This document shows, in pieces, positions 32,470-41,911 of a stretch of 64,000 bases of DNA. This DNA is from Flammeovirgaceae bacterium (GTDB taxonomy: Bacteria > Bacteroidota > Bacteroidia > Cytophagales > Cyclobacteriaceae): contig CP054185.1 in NCBI GenBank assembly GCA_015180985.1, forward strand, positions 1,116,001 to 1,180,000. The letters are read 5' to 3'. The position numbers and the translations under genes are program-made. The notes under the pieces were generated by a model. It searched no databases, was not told the origin of the DNA, and was given only the letters and a program-made list of their open reading frames with translations. Numbering within the stretch: the first letter of the stretch is position 1; every line of letters starts with the position of its first letter.

Positions 32470-33933
32470 TCAGAGTCCTTCACGGCCAAGGTTGCGCACT
32501 CCGGCCGCCCAATACAACAGCGCTTTTTGTTTTTCATAGTCGGCCAGCAACTTGGCCCATTTGGTTTGCGCCTGCAGCAGGTATTCAAGCTGAATATTGA
32601 TCTTAAACAGATCGCTTTCGCCATTTTCAAAATTTAAAAGTTCAGCCTGCAACAGGCGTTCATAATTTTCGACCATGGCCTGCTGGTTGGTGATGATGGT
32701 ATTGGTGGCCATCAGGGAATTATAGGTAGCCTGTATGGCGTTGACTACTTCGCGTTCGGCAAGGCCTCGTTCATATTGCGTAGCATTGATTCTCAGTTTT
32801 ACCTGGGCCAGCCGGGCTCTTTCTTTACGCAGAAACAGGGGCATGCTAAAATCCAATCCGAATTTATAATCTTCGGTGTTCGGTGTATTCCAGTTCCATT
32901 GCGGGTCAAAAGGTTGATTGAGCCAGTAATAGTTCAGGTCGAGTCGTGGCTTGAGGTATTCGGCTGCGAGCCTGCGGCTTACATCCAGTTGCATAAGGGT
33001 TATGGAAAGTTTACGTAAGTCAGGGTGGTTTTGACGAGCCTGGTCTGCCAGTTCTTGGAGTTCGGCCCCTGTCATCATCAGTATTTCTTTTTCAGGAACA
33101 GGTACCCATTGGAGATTAAGTAAAGCGGGTTGACCAATGCTATCCCACAGGTAGGTGCTTAATTGCACTCCGGCATTTTTAAAATTGAGAAGAGCCTCTT
33201 GTTGCTGTATAAGGCGGTTTTGCCAGGTTATTTTTGCCTGCACTGAATCAATGGGTGCGTTCTCGCCAAGTTCTACATTTAGTTTGGTTCGCCTGAAAAT
33301 TTCCTGCGCCACTACTACCCCACGGTTCATCAGCCTGAAATTGTAATAACTGTAAAACCAGTTCCAGTAATCGTAAGCGGCATCCAGCATCAATTTGTTA
33401 ATTATTTTAACCTGTTCGGCTTCGGTTAAACTTTTAAAAAGCTCGGCTTGTCGTAAGGCGGCCCTGCGATCATCGGTTATGAGGCCCCTGCCCAGGGGTA
33501 TTGAAAGGCCGGCATAAAATTGCCGGTAGTTAAACTGGTTTGAAATGTACCGTTCGGGATTCAGAAATTCTCCGAGGTTTTTTTCCACGCCAATTTTCGG
33601 GTCAAGCGGAAAGACCGAATTAAACGTAATCGATCCGTTGAAAACGGAATAGTATTCTTTATCGGAGAAATTTTTTGTCAGGTAAGTAACCTCGGCTTTT
33701 GGGTCGAAATTACCGCGAGCCAGACGTATCTCCTGTTTAGCTACATCACTTAACAATCCCGCTTGCCGGGCTACCGGGTGGTAGCGTGTTACCAGTACAT
33801 AAAAGTTTTCGATGGTAAATACTTTAGCCGTATCTGGAATACGAAAAAGTGTATCGCTGGGTGTTTGTCCTTGTGCGGAGGCCAAAATACCTGCTAATAA
33901 AATGAAGCACCAATTCCGATTACTTTTCTTCAT
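32470..33933 (-). CDS. TolC family outer membrane channel protein
   Basis: This 487-residue TolC-like protein has signal peptide WCFILLAGILASAQGQ. The coiled-coil halves are seen in TIENFYVLVTRYHPVARQAG ... VAKQEIRLARGNFD and QLDVSRRLAAEYLKPRLDLN ... INIQLEYLLQAQTKWAKLLA. The ATG at 33933 gives a proper signal peptide; the frame stays open further upstream inside the HlyD gene without a plausible start. It overlaps the HlyD gene end by 14 bases and is the last gene of the TetR-ABC-HlyD-TolC operon, so it should be that system's outer-membrane exit. Confidence 0.9.
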   Translation of the reverse strand: MKKSNRNWCFILLAGILASAQGQTPSDTLFRIPDTAKVFTIENFYVLVTRYHPVARQAGLLSDVAKQEIRLARGNFDPKAEVTYLTKNFSDKEYYSVFNGSITFNSVFPLDPKIGVEKNLGEFLNPERYISNQFNYRQFYAGLSIPLGRGLITDDRRAALRQAELFKSLTEAEQVKIINKLMLDAAYDYWNWFYSYYNFRLMNRGVVVAQEIFRRTKLNVELGENAPIDSVQAKITWQNRLIQQQEALLNFKNAGVQLSTYLWDSIGQPALLNLQWVPVPEKEILMMTGAELQELADQARQNHPDLRKLSITLMQLDVSRRLAAEYLKPRLDLNYYWLNQPFDPQWNWNTPNTEDYKFGLDFSMPLFLRKERARLAQVKLRINATQYERGLAEREVVNAIQATYNSLMATNTIITNQQAMVENYERLLQAELLNFENGESDLFKINIQLEYLLQAQTKWAKLLADYEKQKALLYWAAGVRNLGREGL

Positions 33934-35224
33934 CCTTTTGCTGGTTAACCGGAACTTGTTTTTTCTGGAGCACCTCATCAAGCGGCTCCTCGTACAAACT
34001 GGGCGGGAAACCGTTAAGTTGTCGCCATATTTCGTACCACACCGGTACATCATCAAGCATCACCCAACCTTTAATACCTGAACCCAAACGTAGTTGCCTG
34101 GGCCATGCCGTATCGGTAGAGTCAGGTACAACCAGGATGCGGAACTCACCGGGTTTAGAGTTTACATAGTCAATTACCTTAACGGTGCCGCCAAATGTTC
34201 CAACCGAAACACTGGGCCAGCCTGAGAATTGGATGGCGGGCCAGCCGTCAAAAATTATACGCACCTTGCGGCCTTTGCTCACCAGCGGTACGTCCATGGC
34301 ACGGATATACATTTCAGCAGCCATATCGGAAGTGGCCAGTGGCATAATGGTACACACGGCATCCCCTTCTTTAATGGTTTCGCCAATACCGGCTTTCATG
34401 GCCTTAACCACAACGCCATTTTGCGGGGCGATGATTTGATATTGCTGGTTTCGGATTTCCATATTGGCGTATTCGTTGCGCAGTTTGGCCAGGTCGGCCT
34501 GTGTTTCAAAAATCTCGGCCTCGGCATTACTCCGGTCTGATTCGGCCTTGCTGATTTTATCAAGGTATTCGGCCTGAACGCGATCGAGTTCAATCTGGAC
34601 ATTCAGGTATTCAGCCTGGGCATTTTGGTATTTGTATTCAATTTCCTGGAATTTGGTTAGCGGGATGTTGCCAGCCTCGAACAGCTTTTTATTTCGTTGA
34701 AACTGGTTTTCCATATTTAAATACCGGACGCGTTCAGCCTCCAACTTCGCTTTGGTCTGCTCTACTTTATTAGTAAGGGCTAAGCGCAAGGCATTTATCT
34801 GGCGTGATAAGGCCTGGGCTTTTTCGATTTTAGCAGCTACGCTTTTTTCTTTTGCGTTAATCTGCTCGGCCAATCGTTTCAGCAGCTCGGGGTCAAAGAA
34901 TTTTTCGCGCACTTCACTAAGCGTGATGATGGTATCGCCCTTGTCTACATACTCACCTTCCTGCACGTGCCATTGTTGAATTCGTCCGGCAATTGCGGTC
35001 TCTACGGTTTGCGGCCGGTTACCCGGATTGAAGGCCGTAACTTTACCGGTACCCCGTATATTTTGCTGCCAGGGTACAAACAGGATTACCAGGAACAATA
35101 AACCGATGACAGCCAGAATCCGCGCAAGCACTTTGCCGGCTTTTGGCACTTTAATGGCGCGCAGCGAGTACAGTTTTTCCTGCTCAATAATTTTATTAAC
35201 CCGGTTTGGCGAGAGGTTCAGCAT
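33920..35224 (-). CDS. HlyD family membrane fusion (secretion adaptor) protein
   Basis: This 434-residue protein has a cytosolic N-terminus, one transmembrane helix (VLARILAVIGLLFLVILFVP at ~31-50), a lipoyl domain (VETAIAGRIQQWHVQEGEYV at ~72, second half QYQIIAPQNGVVVKAMKAGI at ~280), and a long coiled-coil hairpin (~115-265). The C-terminal beta-barrel ends in a charged tail. HlyD proteins couple ABC exporters to TolC channels. It lies 2 bases after the ABC gene. The substrate could be a peptide, protein or glycolipid; there is no toxin-like gene nearby. Confidence 0.9.
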   Translation of the reverse strand: MLNLSPNRVNKIIEQEKLYSLRAIKVPKAGKVLARILAVIGLLFLVILFVPWQQNIRGTGKVTAFNPGNRPQTVETAIAGRIQQWHVQEGEYVDKGDTIITLSEVREKFFDPELLKRLAEQINAKEKSVAAKIEKAQALSRQINALRLALTNKVEQTKAKLEAERVRYLNMENQFQRNKKLFEAGNIPLTKFQEIEYKYQNAQAEYLNVQIELDRVQAEYLDKISKAESDRSNAEAEIFETQADLAKLRNEYANMEIRNQQYQIIAPQNGVVVKAMKAGIGETIKEGDAVCTIMPLATSDMAAEMYIRAMDVPLVSKGRKVRIIFDGWPAIQFSGWPSVSVGTFGGTVKVIDYVNSKPGEFRILVVPDSTDTAWPRQLRLGSGIKGWVMLDDVPVWYEIWRQLNGFPPSLYEEPLDEVLQKKQVPVNQQKDEEK

Positions 35225-35226
35225 AG

Positions 35227-37404
35227 TTAATCGAGGTATCGGTTTATAATGCCGTCTTTTAACAATTCATCAAATTTTCCTTCTGCTTCAATGATGCCGT
35301 CATTTAAAACAATCACCCGGTCGCAGGCAGCCATAATCAACGGGTCGTTTGAAACGGCCAACACGGTCCATTTGCTTTTCCGGTCAACCAGGCACTGAAT
35401 CAACTCGATTTTGGCAGCCCGTTTTAATCCGGTAAAGAAGTCGTTCAGAATTACGAGCTCTGGTTTTTTAGCCAGGCAGCGCGCTAAAATAAGCCGGTGA
35501 ACAGCGGTGTTGGAAAGATTTTTACCACCACTGGTTAGGTGTGTATTCAGCCCATCGGGTAACCGGTTAATTTCATCGGTCAGGCCAACCATGTTAATGG
35601 CTTCGATGGCATCTTCAACGCTTTCCATGGGTTTGCCAACGGTAACGTTGTCAAGAATGGTTCCATCAAAAATATCTTCCTGCGAAATGTTTTTCCCGAT
35701 TTTGTTGCGCAGGTGAGTAAGGTCCAGGTCGCGTATGGAGTAATTGTTTATAGAAACAGCACCTTCAAAATCGGTGTAGATGCCTGAGATAATGTTCATT
35801 AACGTTGTCTTTCCCGATCCGCCCGGCCCTGAAATGCAAATGTGCTCTCCTGCCCGGATGTTCATATCAATACCCTTAAGCATATAATCATAGTGCCCGG
35901 GGTACTTGTATCTAAGGCCTTTTACCTGGATGCTGTACCCCAAGCCCTGCTGGCGACTCGGGAAATCCAGGCCACCAACCCGCTCAAGTGGAATATCGGT
36001 TACATGGGCCACCTTATCAACAGCTGTAAGCAGATCGTAGATTACATCCATGTACATGACAATCTTTTCCACCGAGGAAAGCAGCAGGATGATAATTACT
36101 TCGGAAGCAACAAACTGCCCCAGCGTAATCTGGCGGTCAACCACCAATATTGTTCCTACAATCAGCAGGCCTCCGGTAACCAGCGCCTTGAACAACAGGA
36201 TGAAACTAAACTGGCCGATTAACACCTGGAAATGGATCTTACGGTACTTCAGGTAATTGTTTACTGTGTAGTCGGTTTTCTTAATGGGTAAATCGGTTGT
36301 GCCGGCCAGTTTAAACGAGTTAATGGCGCGAGCCAGTTCTTCAAGCCAATGCACCACTTTGTATTTGTATTTGGATTCTTCGATAGACGACCGAAGACCT
36401 TTAGGGCCGGTGGCAGTGAATAATATAGCGAGAAGACTCAGCAGACCTACGCTGAAAAAGACAAAGAACGGGTGATACAGCGATAGCAGAATTAAGCCAA
36501 ATATGATTTGAACAATGCCGGCTGTAAAATCAATTAACAATTTTGGCAAGCCTTTTTGAATGGTGATGATATCGAAGAACCGGTTCACCAGTTCCGGGGC
36601 GTAGTTGCTGATGATGGCCTCGGCTTTAAGCCGGGGTATGCGGAAAGCAAATTCAAGCGCTGCTTTAGTAAAAATTCTGCGCTGCAGAAATTCAACCAGA
36701 CTTATCTGAATTAGTTGCAGTACCCCGCCAACAATAACACCCAGAATAACAATGCCGATAAGTACATACACCGAACTGAAAAATACACCTCCCGAGATCA
36801 GTTCAATGGTTGCCTGTATACCTAAAGGCAATACCAGGCTAATTAAACCGGCTACCAATGCATAAAAGAAAATATAGTTAATCTGGCTGCGTTCGGCATG
36901 GAGTAACCGGAACAGCCGGGTTACCGGATTAAGCCGCTTGCCTCCGGCCGTTTCGTCAAGGCCATAATCGCTCACCAGGCTTTCCTGCGGAAACAGCACA
37001 AAAAACAACACCTCATTACCCGAAGGCGAAAACCAGGGTACAGCTGTGCTAAAGTCGGTTTGCTCCCAACCCTTATCACGAAGTTGTGACATGTTGCGGT
37101 TCTTTCCTGTGGGTTGAATGAGTACGGGTGTTAGCCCTTTTTCGGTTTTAGAAAAAGCCAGCACGTATTGCTCTTCTTTTTCGAGGAATGATGCAAATTC
37201 ATCTGCGCTCAACTCGTATTGCAACATCATCAGTTGCATTTTACTGGCCGCTTCAAACAAATCCTGTTTGAATTCATCAAACTCAGCATCGCTGTACGTA
37301 CGGTTGTTAATTTCGGTAAAGCGAAGGCTTTCCGGATCATACTCGTGCCCAAGTTGCAGGGCTGCCTCCCGGAGAATTCGCACAATATGATGGTTCCGTA
37401 ACAT
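35227..37404 (-). CDS. ABC transporter with degenerate nucleotide-binding domain
   Basis: This 725-residue protein has an N-terminal ~160-residue domain without the C39 peptidase cysteine motif, a six-helix membrane domain (~175-460) and a nucleotide-binding domain (~490-720). Walker A is intact (GPGGSGKTT, ~526-534) and the Q-loop is present (ISQEDIFDG). The signature region, however, reads KNLSNTAVHR in place of LSGGQ (~630), Walker B ends LVILNDFF in place of LDE (~651-656), and the H-loop has VSNDP (Asn for His, ~686). The protein may therefore bind but hardly hydrolyse ATP, or depend on a partner subunit. It is the second gene of a TetR-ABC-HlyD-TolC operon, suggesting a tripartite exporter. 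The N-terminal domain is not recognised. Confidence 0.85.
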   Translation of the reverse strand: MLRNHHIVRILREAALQLGHEYDPESLRFTEINNRTYSDAEFDEFKQDLFEAASKMQLMMLQYELSADEFASFLEKEEQYVLAFSKTEKGLTPVLIQPTGKNRNMSQLRDKGWEQTDFSTAVPWFSPSGNEVLFFVLFPQESLVSDYGLDETAGGKRLNPVTRLFRLLHAERSQINYIFFYALVAGLISLVLPLGIQATIELISGGVFFSSVYVLIGIVILGVIVGGVLQLIQISLVEFLQRRIFTKAALEFAFRIPRLKAEAIISNYAPELVNRFFDIITIQKGLPKLLIDFTAGIVQIIFGLILLSLYHPFFVFFSVGLLSLLAILFTATGPKGLRSSIEESKYKYKVVHWLEELARAINSFKLAGTTDLPIKKTDYTVNNYLKYRKIHFQVLIGQFSFILLFKALVTGGLLIVGTILVVDRQITLGQFVASEVIIILLLSSVEKIVMYMDVIYDLLTAVDKVAHVTDIPLERVGGLDFPSRQQGLGYSIQVKGLRYKYPGHYDYMLKGIDMNIRAGEHICISGPGGSGKTTLMNIISGIYTDFEGAVSINNYSIRDLDLTHLRNKIGKNISQEDIFDGTILDNVTVGKPMESVEDAIEAINMVGLTDEINRLPDGLNTHLTSGGKNLSNTAVHRLILARCLAKKPELVILNDFFTGLKRAAKIELIQCLVDRKSKWTVLAVSNDPLIMAACDRVIVLNDGIIEAEGKFDELLKDGIINRYLD

Positions 37405-37412
37405 AACGGGTA

Positions 37413-38090
37413 TCAGGGTTGAATAACTTTATTTAATATCAGGCTGATGAACTCATTGAGTTGCTGGTAATGTTTTTCCGGATTGAATTGAATTTCTGTA
37501 AGCGAGGGCAAGTGCTCGGCATAAAACAGTTGATGATTGGCGGATAAAACCAATGTACTGACCAGCGCATGGGGATACGGAAATGCAGGATTGATTTGCC
37601 GGATAAGGCCTGCAATTTTTTTGCAAACCGACTTAAACGGAAGAAACACCCCTTCCTGATTGTCTTTATCCACTTGTTTAGTCAGGTAGGTCTTTTCAAA
37701 CTCAGCCATCATAATGCGATTAAGGGCCTGGCCATCAATTCCGTTGGAATAAAGATCGCCCTTCTTTTCAGACGTTAGCAGGGTAATGTAAACTTTCAGT
37801 TTCTCCCGGGGATCATGGATATTCGTTGTGAAGTAGTCAAACTGGTATTCCAGCCAGGTCCAGTACCAGTCAATCAGGTAAAGCAATAGCCTGTGTTTGT
37901 TTTCAAAGTAACGGTATACCGAAGCCTCCGTTGAACCGATTTCTTCAGCCAGCTTTTTAAAGGTGAAATTTTCAAAGCCTAAACGGTCGATAAGCCTTAT
38001 GCCTTCGGTAACGATGCGCCACCCCAATGCCGATTGCTGCGGATCTTTAAGATAAAGCGAGGCATTCAGCCGGATTGATAGTGAAACCAT
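37413..38090 (-). CDS. TetR/AcrR family transcriptional regulator
   Basis: The N-terminal helix-turn-helix spans ~25-65, visible as FTFKKLAEEIGSTEASVYRY followed by FENKHRLL, the canonical TetR DNA-binding pattern. The rest (~70-225) is an all-helical ligand-binding domain without a recognisable subgroup. It begins the exporter operon and is followed by the ABC gene after 8 bases, so it probably controls this operon in response to an exported compound. The ATG at 38090 is preferred over an in-frame start at 38114, which would add IVLLLFL and overlap a small palindrome (ATAGT-AAT-ACTAT at 38099-38111) that could be its operator. Confidence 0.88.
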   Translation of the reverse strand: MVSLSIRLNASLYLKDPQQSALGWRIVTEGIRLIDRLGFENFTFKKLAEEIGSTEASVYRYFENKHRLLLYLIDWYWTWLEYQFDYFTTNIHDPREKLKVYITLLTSEKKGDLYSNGIDGQALNRIMMAEFEKTYLTKQVDKDNQEGVFLPFKSVCKKIAGLIRQINPAFPYPHALVSTLVLSANHQLFYAEHLPSLTEIQFNPEKHYQQLNEFISLILNKVIQP

Positions 38091-38160
38091 AAGAAATAAT
38101 AGTAATACTATCAAAAAACGGTCAAACTACCCGAAGGTTTAAAAGAAATTAAAAAAAATT

Positions 38161-38469
38161 TTAAACGAGCTGGTTCAGGGCATTTCGCAGGTTCATCAGG
38201 GGTACTACACCTGCCTGCCGCCACAGGATTTTACCCGCTTTAAACAGCATCAAGGTAGGAACACCCTGTACCTGGTATTGGCTGGCCAATGCCGGATTAC
38301 GGTCAACGTCTACCTTAATTACCTTTAGCTTACCGCTGAATTCCCGGGCAATTTCTTCAACAATGGGGGTACTCATTTTGCAGGGCCCGCACCAATCTGC
38401 ATAGAAATCAACCAACACCGGTTTTTCACCGGTAATCAAATCAGCAAAAGACGGTTTTGAGGTACTCAT
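38161..38469 (-). CDS. Thioredoxin
   Basis: This 102-residue thioredoxin has the redox motif WCGPCKM with Cys27 and Cys30 and the cis-proline loop VQGVPTLML. There is no signal peptide, so it acts in the cytosol as a disulfide reductant. The C-terminal helix (PLMNLRNALNQLV) is complete. TATTTTTG on the minus strand at 38481-38488 is a plausible -7 box 11 bases before the ATG. Confidence 0.93.
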   Translation of the reverse strand: MSTSKPSFADLITGEKPVLVDFYADWCGPCKMSTPIVEEIAREFSGKLKVIKVDVDRNPALASQYQVQGVPTLMLFKAGKILWRQAGVVPLMNLRNALNQLV

Positions 38470-38508
38470 GGCTCAACAAACAAAAATACGGCCTGCCATT
38501 ACACAGAG

Positions 38509-38526
38509 TAGTGATAAAAATCACTA
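38509..38526. repeat. Short perfect inverted repeat between rlpA and thioredoxin genes
   Basis: TAGTGAT (38509-38515) and ATCACTA (38520-38526) are perfectly complementary around AAAA. It starts 1 base after the rlpA stop (minus strand) and lies upstream of the thioredoxin -7 box. It may be a weak terminator without T-tract, or an operator. Confidence 0.4.
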
Positions 38527-38527
38527 A

Positions 38528-39211
38528 TCAGAGGCGCGCATATTCAACAATAAAGGCATCCGGAAATTTTTTGCGTAACTCTTCACGGAGGGTCTCTGCT
38601 TTGTCTCGATTTGGAAATTGTCCAAGGATAAGGGAGTAATATTTTATGCCGTTGATAATCTTAACCTGAACCGTAACTTTTTTCTGGTACGATTTCTTCA
38701 GGTTATCTGTCAGGCGCATCAGGTTAACCAGCTCCTGATAGGTGCCTACCTGTACACCAAAGCCCGAAGGCCGGGCACGGCTTATTTCAAAATTGTAAAA
38801 TTCCTTCTCGTCTACACTAACGTTGCCGATAACGCGCACCGGATCGGAGGTCTTGCCATCGCCCGGATCGATAACTTCAATTTTAACTTCGGCTAAACCC
38901 TGTGTAATAAACTCCAGTTTTTCGGCTGCCGATTTTGACAGGTCAATAATCCGGTCTTCAACGTAAGGACCGCGATCGTTTATAATAACCTCTACGCTGT
39001 TATTATTAGCAAGGTTGGTTACCCTTACCTTGGTTCCGAAGGGTAAAGTTTTGTGCGCAGCGGTTAACTTGTTGTGCCGGTATTTTTCTCCGCTGGCCGT
39101 AGGTTGTCCTTCAAATTTATCGGCATAATACGAGGCCTTTCCGGTTTGAACTTGAGCGAATAAGAGGGCAGTTAAAAAAACAAAACACAGACTAAAAAAC
39201 AGTTTTTTCAT
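38528..39211 (-). CDS. RlpA-like septal ring lytic transglycosylase with SPOR domain
   Basis: This 227-residue exported protein has signal peptide KKLFFSLCFVFLTALLFAQ. The double-psi beta-barrel RlpA domain spans ~25-110 (GKASYYADKFEGQPTASGE; VIINDRGPYVEDRIIDLS with the conserved Asp). The C-terminal SPOR domain (~150-225: GFGVQVGTYQELVNLMRL) binds denuded glycan strands at the division site. Pseudomonas RlpA cleaves such glycans; activity here is inferred from the conserved DPBB residues. The ATG at 39211 gives the signal peptide; an earlier in-frame start at 39274 does not. Confidence 0.9.
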   Translation of the reverse strand: MKKLFFSLCFVFLTALLFAQVQTGKASYYADKFEGQPTASGEKYRHNKLTAAHKTLPFGTKVRVTNLANNNSVEVIINDRGPYVEDRIIDLSKSAAEKLEFITQGLAEVKIEVIDPGDGKTSDPVRVIGNVSVDEKEFYNFEISRARPSGFGVQVGTYQELVNLMRLTDNLKKSYQKKVTVQVKIINGIKYYSLILGQFPNRDKAETLREELRKKFPDAFIVEYARL

Positions 39212-39228
39212 AAAACCAGGCTTGTTTA

Positions 39229-39289
39229 CAAAGGTACGACCAATTTTGCTTGGATTCGCTCGGTTAATCCTCAATTTAGCTTACCTTTG
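39229..39289. promoter_or_regulatory. Divergent -7 elements between rlpA and guaB
   Basis: Two copies of the same box, TACCTTTG, face away from each other: on the minus strand at 39236-39229 (18 bases before the rlpA ATG) and on the plus strand at 39282-39289 (34 bases before the guaB ATG). Neither has a TTG at exactly 19-20 bases. Confidence 0.5.
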
Positions 39290-39322
39290 CCCGGCAAATA
39301 ATGGTTCGTAAATTATTTGCCC

Positions 39323-40795
39323 ATGCCCCTCGATAATTCAAAGTTTCTTTTTGAAGCCCTCACTTACGATGATGTACTGCTCGTGCCGGCCTATTCCGAA
39401 GTGCTGCCCCGCGAGACCAACATTACCGGTAAGTTAACCCGCAACATCCGCCTCAATATTCCGATTGTTTCGGCAGCCATGGATACCGTTACCGAAGCGG
39501 GCCTGGCCATCAGCATGGCACTGGAAGGCGGCATCGGGTTTATTCATAAAAACATGCGGATTGATCAGCAGGCCGAACAGGTGCGTAAAGTAAAGCGCTC
39601 GCAAAGCGGCCTCATCCTCGACCCGGTAACGCTTAGCATTAACTCAACCGTGCAGGATGCCGAAAACATAATGCGCGAATTCAAAATCGGTGGCATACCG
39701 GTTGTGGATGGCCATGGTAAACTGCTGGGCATTATCACCAACCGCGATCTTCGCTTTCAAAAAGATTTGAGCGTACCGGTGGAGAAAATTATGACCAAGG
39801 AAAATCTTATTACGGCATCAGAAGGGATTACGCTGGAGAAGGCCGAGATTGTTCTTCAGAAATACAAAATTGAAAAACTCCCGATTATCAATAAAAAAGG
39901 GAAGCTTACCGGGCTGATTACCTTTCGGGATATTCAGAAGAAAAAAAATAAGCCCTTTGCCTGCCAGGATAAGTTCGGAAGGTTACGGGCGGGTGCGGCC
40001 GTTGGTGTAACAGCCGATATTCTTGATCGGGTGGAAGCCCTAAAAACTGCGGGGGCTGATGTCATCACCATCGATACTGCGCATGGCCATTCCAAAGGGG
40101 TTATTGATGCCTGCAAAAAAGTAAAACGAAAATTTCCTGAACTGGACGTGGTGGTAGGAAACATCGGCACGGGCGAAGCGGCAAAAGCATTGGTAAAAGC
40201 CGGAGCAGATGCTGTAAAAGTAGGTGTTGGGCCTGGCAGTATTTGTACCACGCGCATTGTGGCCGGTGTTGGCCTTCCTCAACTTTCGGCTGTGTATGAG
40301 TCGGCCAAAGCATTAAAGGGTTCTGGCGTGCCGGTTATTGCCGATGGCGGTATCCGATTTTCCGGAGATATTGTGAAGGCCATTGCTGCCGGAGCTGACA
40401 GCGTAATGATCGGCTCACTGCTTGCCGGCACCGAAGAAGCTCCGGGTGAAGTGATTATTTATGAAGGTCGCAAGTTTAAATCGTACCGCGGCATGGGTTC
40501 CATTGAAGCCATGGAAGAGGGATCCAAGGATCGCTACTTTCAGGATGTTGAAGATGATATTAAAAAGTTGGTGCCTGAAGGAATTTCGGGGCGGGTACCC
40601 TATAAAGGATTGGTAGCCGAAGTGCTTTACCAACTGGTTGGCGGCTTGCGGGCCGGCATGGGGTATTGCGGAGCCAAAAATATTGAAGCACTCAAAAAAG
40701 CCCGCTTTGTTAAAATAACCAGTGCCGGTGTAACCGAAAGCCACCCGCACGATGTAACCATAACGCGCGAGGCCCCCAATTACAGCAGAAAGTAG
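39323..40795 (+). CDS. guaB: Inosine-5'-monophosphate dehydrogenase
   Basis: GuaB oxidises IMP to XMP with NAD, the committed step of GMP synthesis. The 490-residue protein has the TIM barrel with two inserted CBS domains (~95-205: [12 protein letters not shown] ... [39 protein letters not shown]). The active-site loop [15 protein letters not shown] contains the catalytic Cys, and [17 protein letters not shown] is the flap. The ATG at 39323 is chosen; a TTG two codons upstream is in frame but less likely. Confidence 0.97.
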   Translation: MPLDNSKFLFEALTYDDVLLVPAYSEVLPRETNITGKLTRNIRLNIPIVSAAMDTVTEAGLAISMALEGGIGFIHKNMRIDQQAEQVRKVKRSQSGLILDPVTLSINSTVQDAENIMREFKIGGIPVVDGHGKLLGIITNRDLRFQKDLSVPVEKIMTKENLITASEGITLEKAEIVLQKYKIEKLPIINKKGKLTGLITFRDIQKKKNKPFACQDKFGRLRAGAAVGVTADILDRVEALKTAGADVITIDTAHGHSKGVIDACKKVKRKFPELDVVVGNIGTGEAAKALVKAGADAVKVGVGPGSICTTRIVAGVGLPQLSAVYESAKALKGSGVPVIADGGIRFSGDIVKAIAAGADSVMIGSLLAGTEEAPGEVIIYEGRKFKSYRGMGSIEAMEEGSKDRYFQDVEDDIKKLVPEGISGRVPYKGLVAEVLYQLVGGLRAGMGYCGAKNIEALKKARFVKITSAGVTESHPHDVTITREAPNYSRK

Positions 40796-40855
40796 CACAC
40801 CGATCCAACTCCGGTGCCGGTTTGTGTGTCTAACGCATCAGTAACCTTACTATTT

Positions 40856-41833
40856 ATGATAAAAAAAATCTTTTTTGGTGTACTGGTTGCCTTACTCGCG
40901 TTGGCATTCAGTTGTTCAGATACTGACGAAACGGCCGGATTTGATGAACTAAGCGATTTTGCAAAAAGTTTTCTTTCGCTCCGCAGTAATTCGGCAGCAA
41001 CGGTCGGGGGCCCGGTAAGTGGAGCCATTAACCGATCATTTCAAAATCTTAGCGGGTTTGCTTTTTCGGGAGGCCGCAAGAAAGATGGCCCTAACGAAGG
41101 CGACACAACTATTGTTGACCCCTTGCCCTGGCAAAGTTGTGCGCAGATTACCGAGTTCGATAATGAAGACGGCAGCCATACGGTAATATACGACTATGGT
41201 GAAGGTTGCGAAGAAGGCTGGGGCGAATACACCTGGCTGATGTTCGGAAAATTTACTGAGACGTATCGTTACCTGTTTAATCAAAGCGGAAGCGAATTTA
41301 TCGATGATTACTACTATAATGTTGATTACAACAATTACGGTGGCCGGTTTAGTTTTGACAGCATCAGTTGGAAATTAAATGGCACATCAGTTTATCAGGG
41401 TACCTCAACGTACGATACGGCCACAAGTAAATTTTCGGGATCATTTAACTACGATAGCGAAACCGACTATAACTATGGCGATTGGTCATACGCGTATGCG
41501 GCTTCGGGTGCAACTGAGTATAACGAAAAGCAGTACGCGATGAAATCCGGTGAATACCGGTATACCCAAGGCACAGATTTTTATCATTCCGAGGTGCTTA
41601 AACCGCTGGTATATCGGTATGATTGTTTTTCCTTATCGGTTTTTGAGGGTTGTTTTATGATGACGTATGTGTCGGGTCAGGAGCGTATAACCTACAGGCA
41701 GGGCGATAAGGAGGGCAGCTTTATAATTGATTACGGCAACGGTGAGTGCGATAACGTTATCATCATCATTGAAAACGGTCTGCGTATTAAAGTTGATTTA
41801 AACAGGGATCCCTGGTTGATTGCACATAACTAA
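40856..41833 (+). CDS. Hypothetical lipoprotein, Tyr/Asp-rich
   Basis: This 325-residue lipoprotein has a typical signal (IKKIFFGVLVALLALAFSC) with lipobox AFSC followed by acidic residues (SDTDETAGFDE), as seen in Bacteroidota surface-exposed lipoproteins. The mature part is rich in Tyr, Asp, Gly and Ser with repeated strand-like segments (YRYLFNQSGSEFIDDYYYNV; ATSKFSGSFNYDSETDYNYG), suggesting an extended beta structure. No family recognised. It is followed by a hairpin terminator at 41869 and does not belong to the downstream phosphatase operon. Confidence 0.65.
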   Translation: MIKKIFFGVLVALLALAFSCSDTDETAGFDELSDFAKSFLSLRSNSAATVGGPVSGAINRSFQNLSGFAFSGGRKKDGPNEGDTTIVDPLPWQSCAQITEFDNEDGSHTVIYDYGEGCEEGWGEYTWLMFGKFTETYRYLFNQSGSEFIDDYYYNVDYNNYGGRFSFDSISWKLNGTSVYQGTSTYDTATSKFSGSFNYDSETDYNYGDWSYAYAASGATEYNEKQYAMKSGEYRYTQGTDFYHSEVLKPLVYRYDCFSLSVFEGCFMMTYVSGQERITYRQGDKEGSFIIDYGNGECDNVIIIIENGLRIKVDLNRDPWLIAHN

Positions 41834-41868
41834 AGGCCCGAAATCCTTTATTTTTGCCTATACTTGCA

Positions 41869-41903
41869 AAGCCGATCATAACCTGATTGGCTTTTTTATT
41901 TTT
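41869..41903 (+). terminator. Rho-independent terminator between lipoprotein and PP2C genes
   Basis: AAGCCGATCA (41869-41878) pairs with TGATTGGCTT (41884-41893) apart from one G:U, with a five-base loop, and is followed by TTTTATTTTT. It ends about 8 bases before the ATG of the PP2C gene. A -7-like TATTTTTG lies upstream of it at 41849, so it would also sit in the leader of a transcript starting there. Confidence 0.75.
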
Positions 41904-41911
41904 CGGTAATC

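Noticed and set aside
35227-37404. Peptidase-containing bacteriocin exporter (C39 domain)
   Set aside because: The N-terminal domain lacks the conserved Cys motif of C39 peptidases and no double-glycine leader peptide gene is visible nearby.
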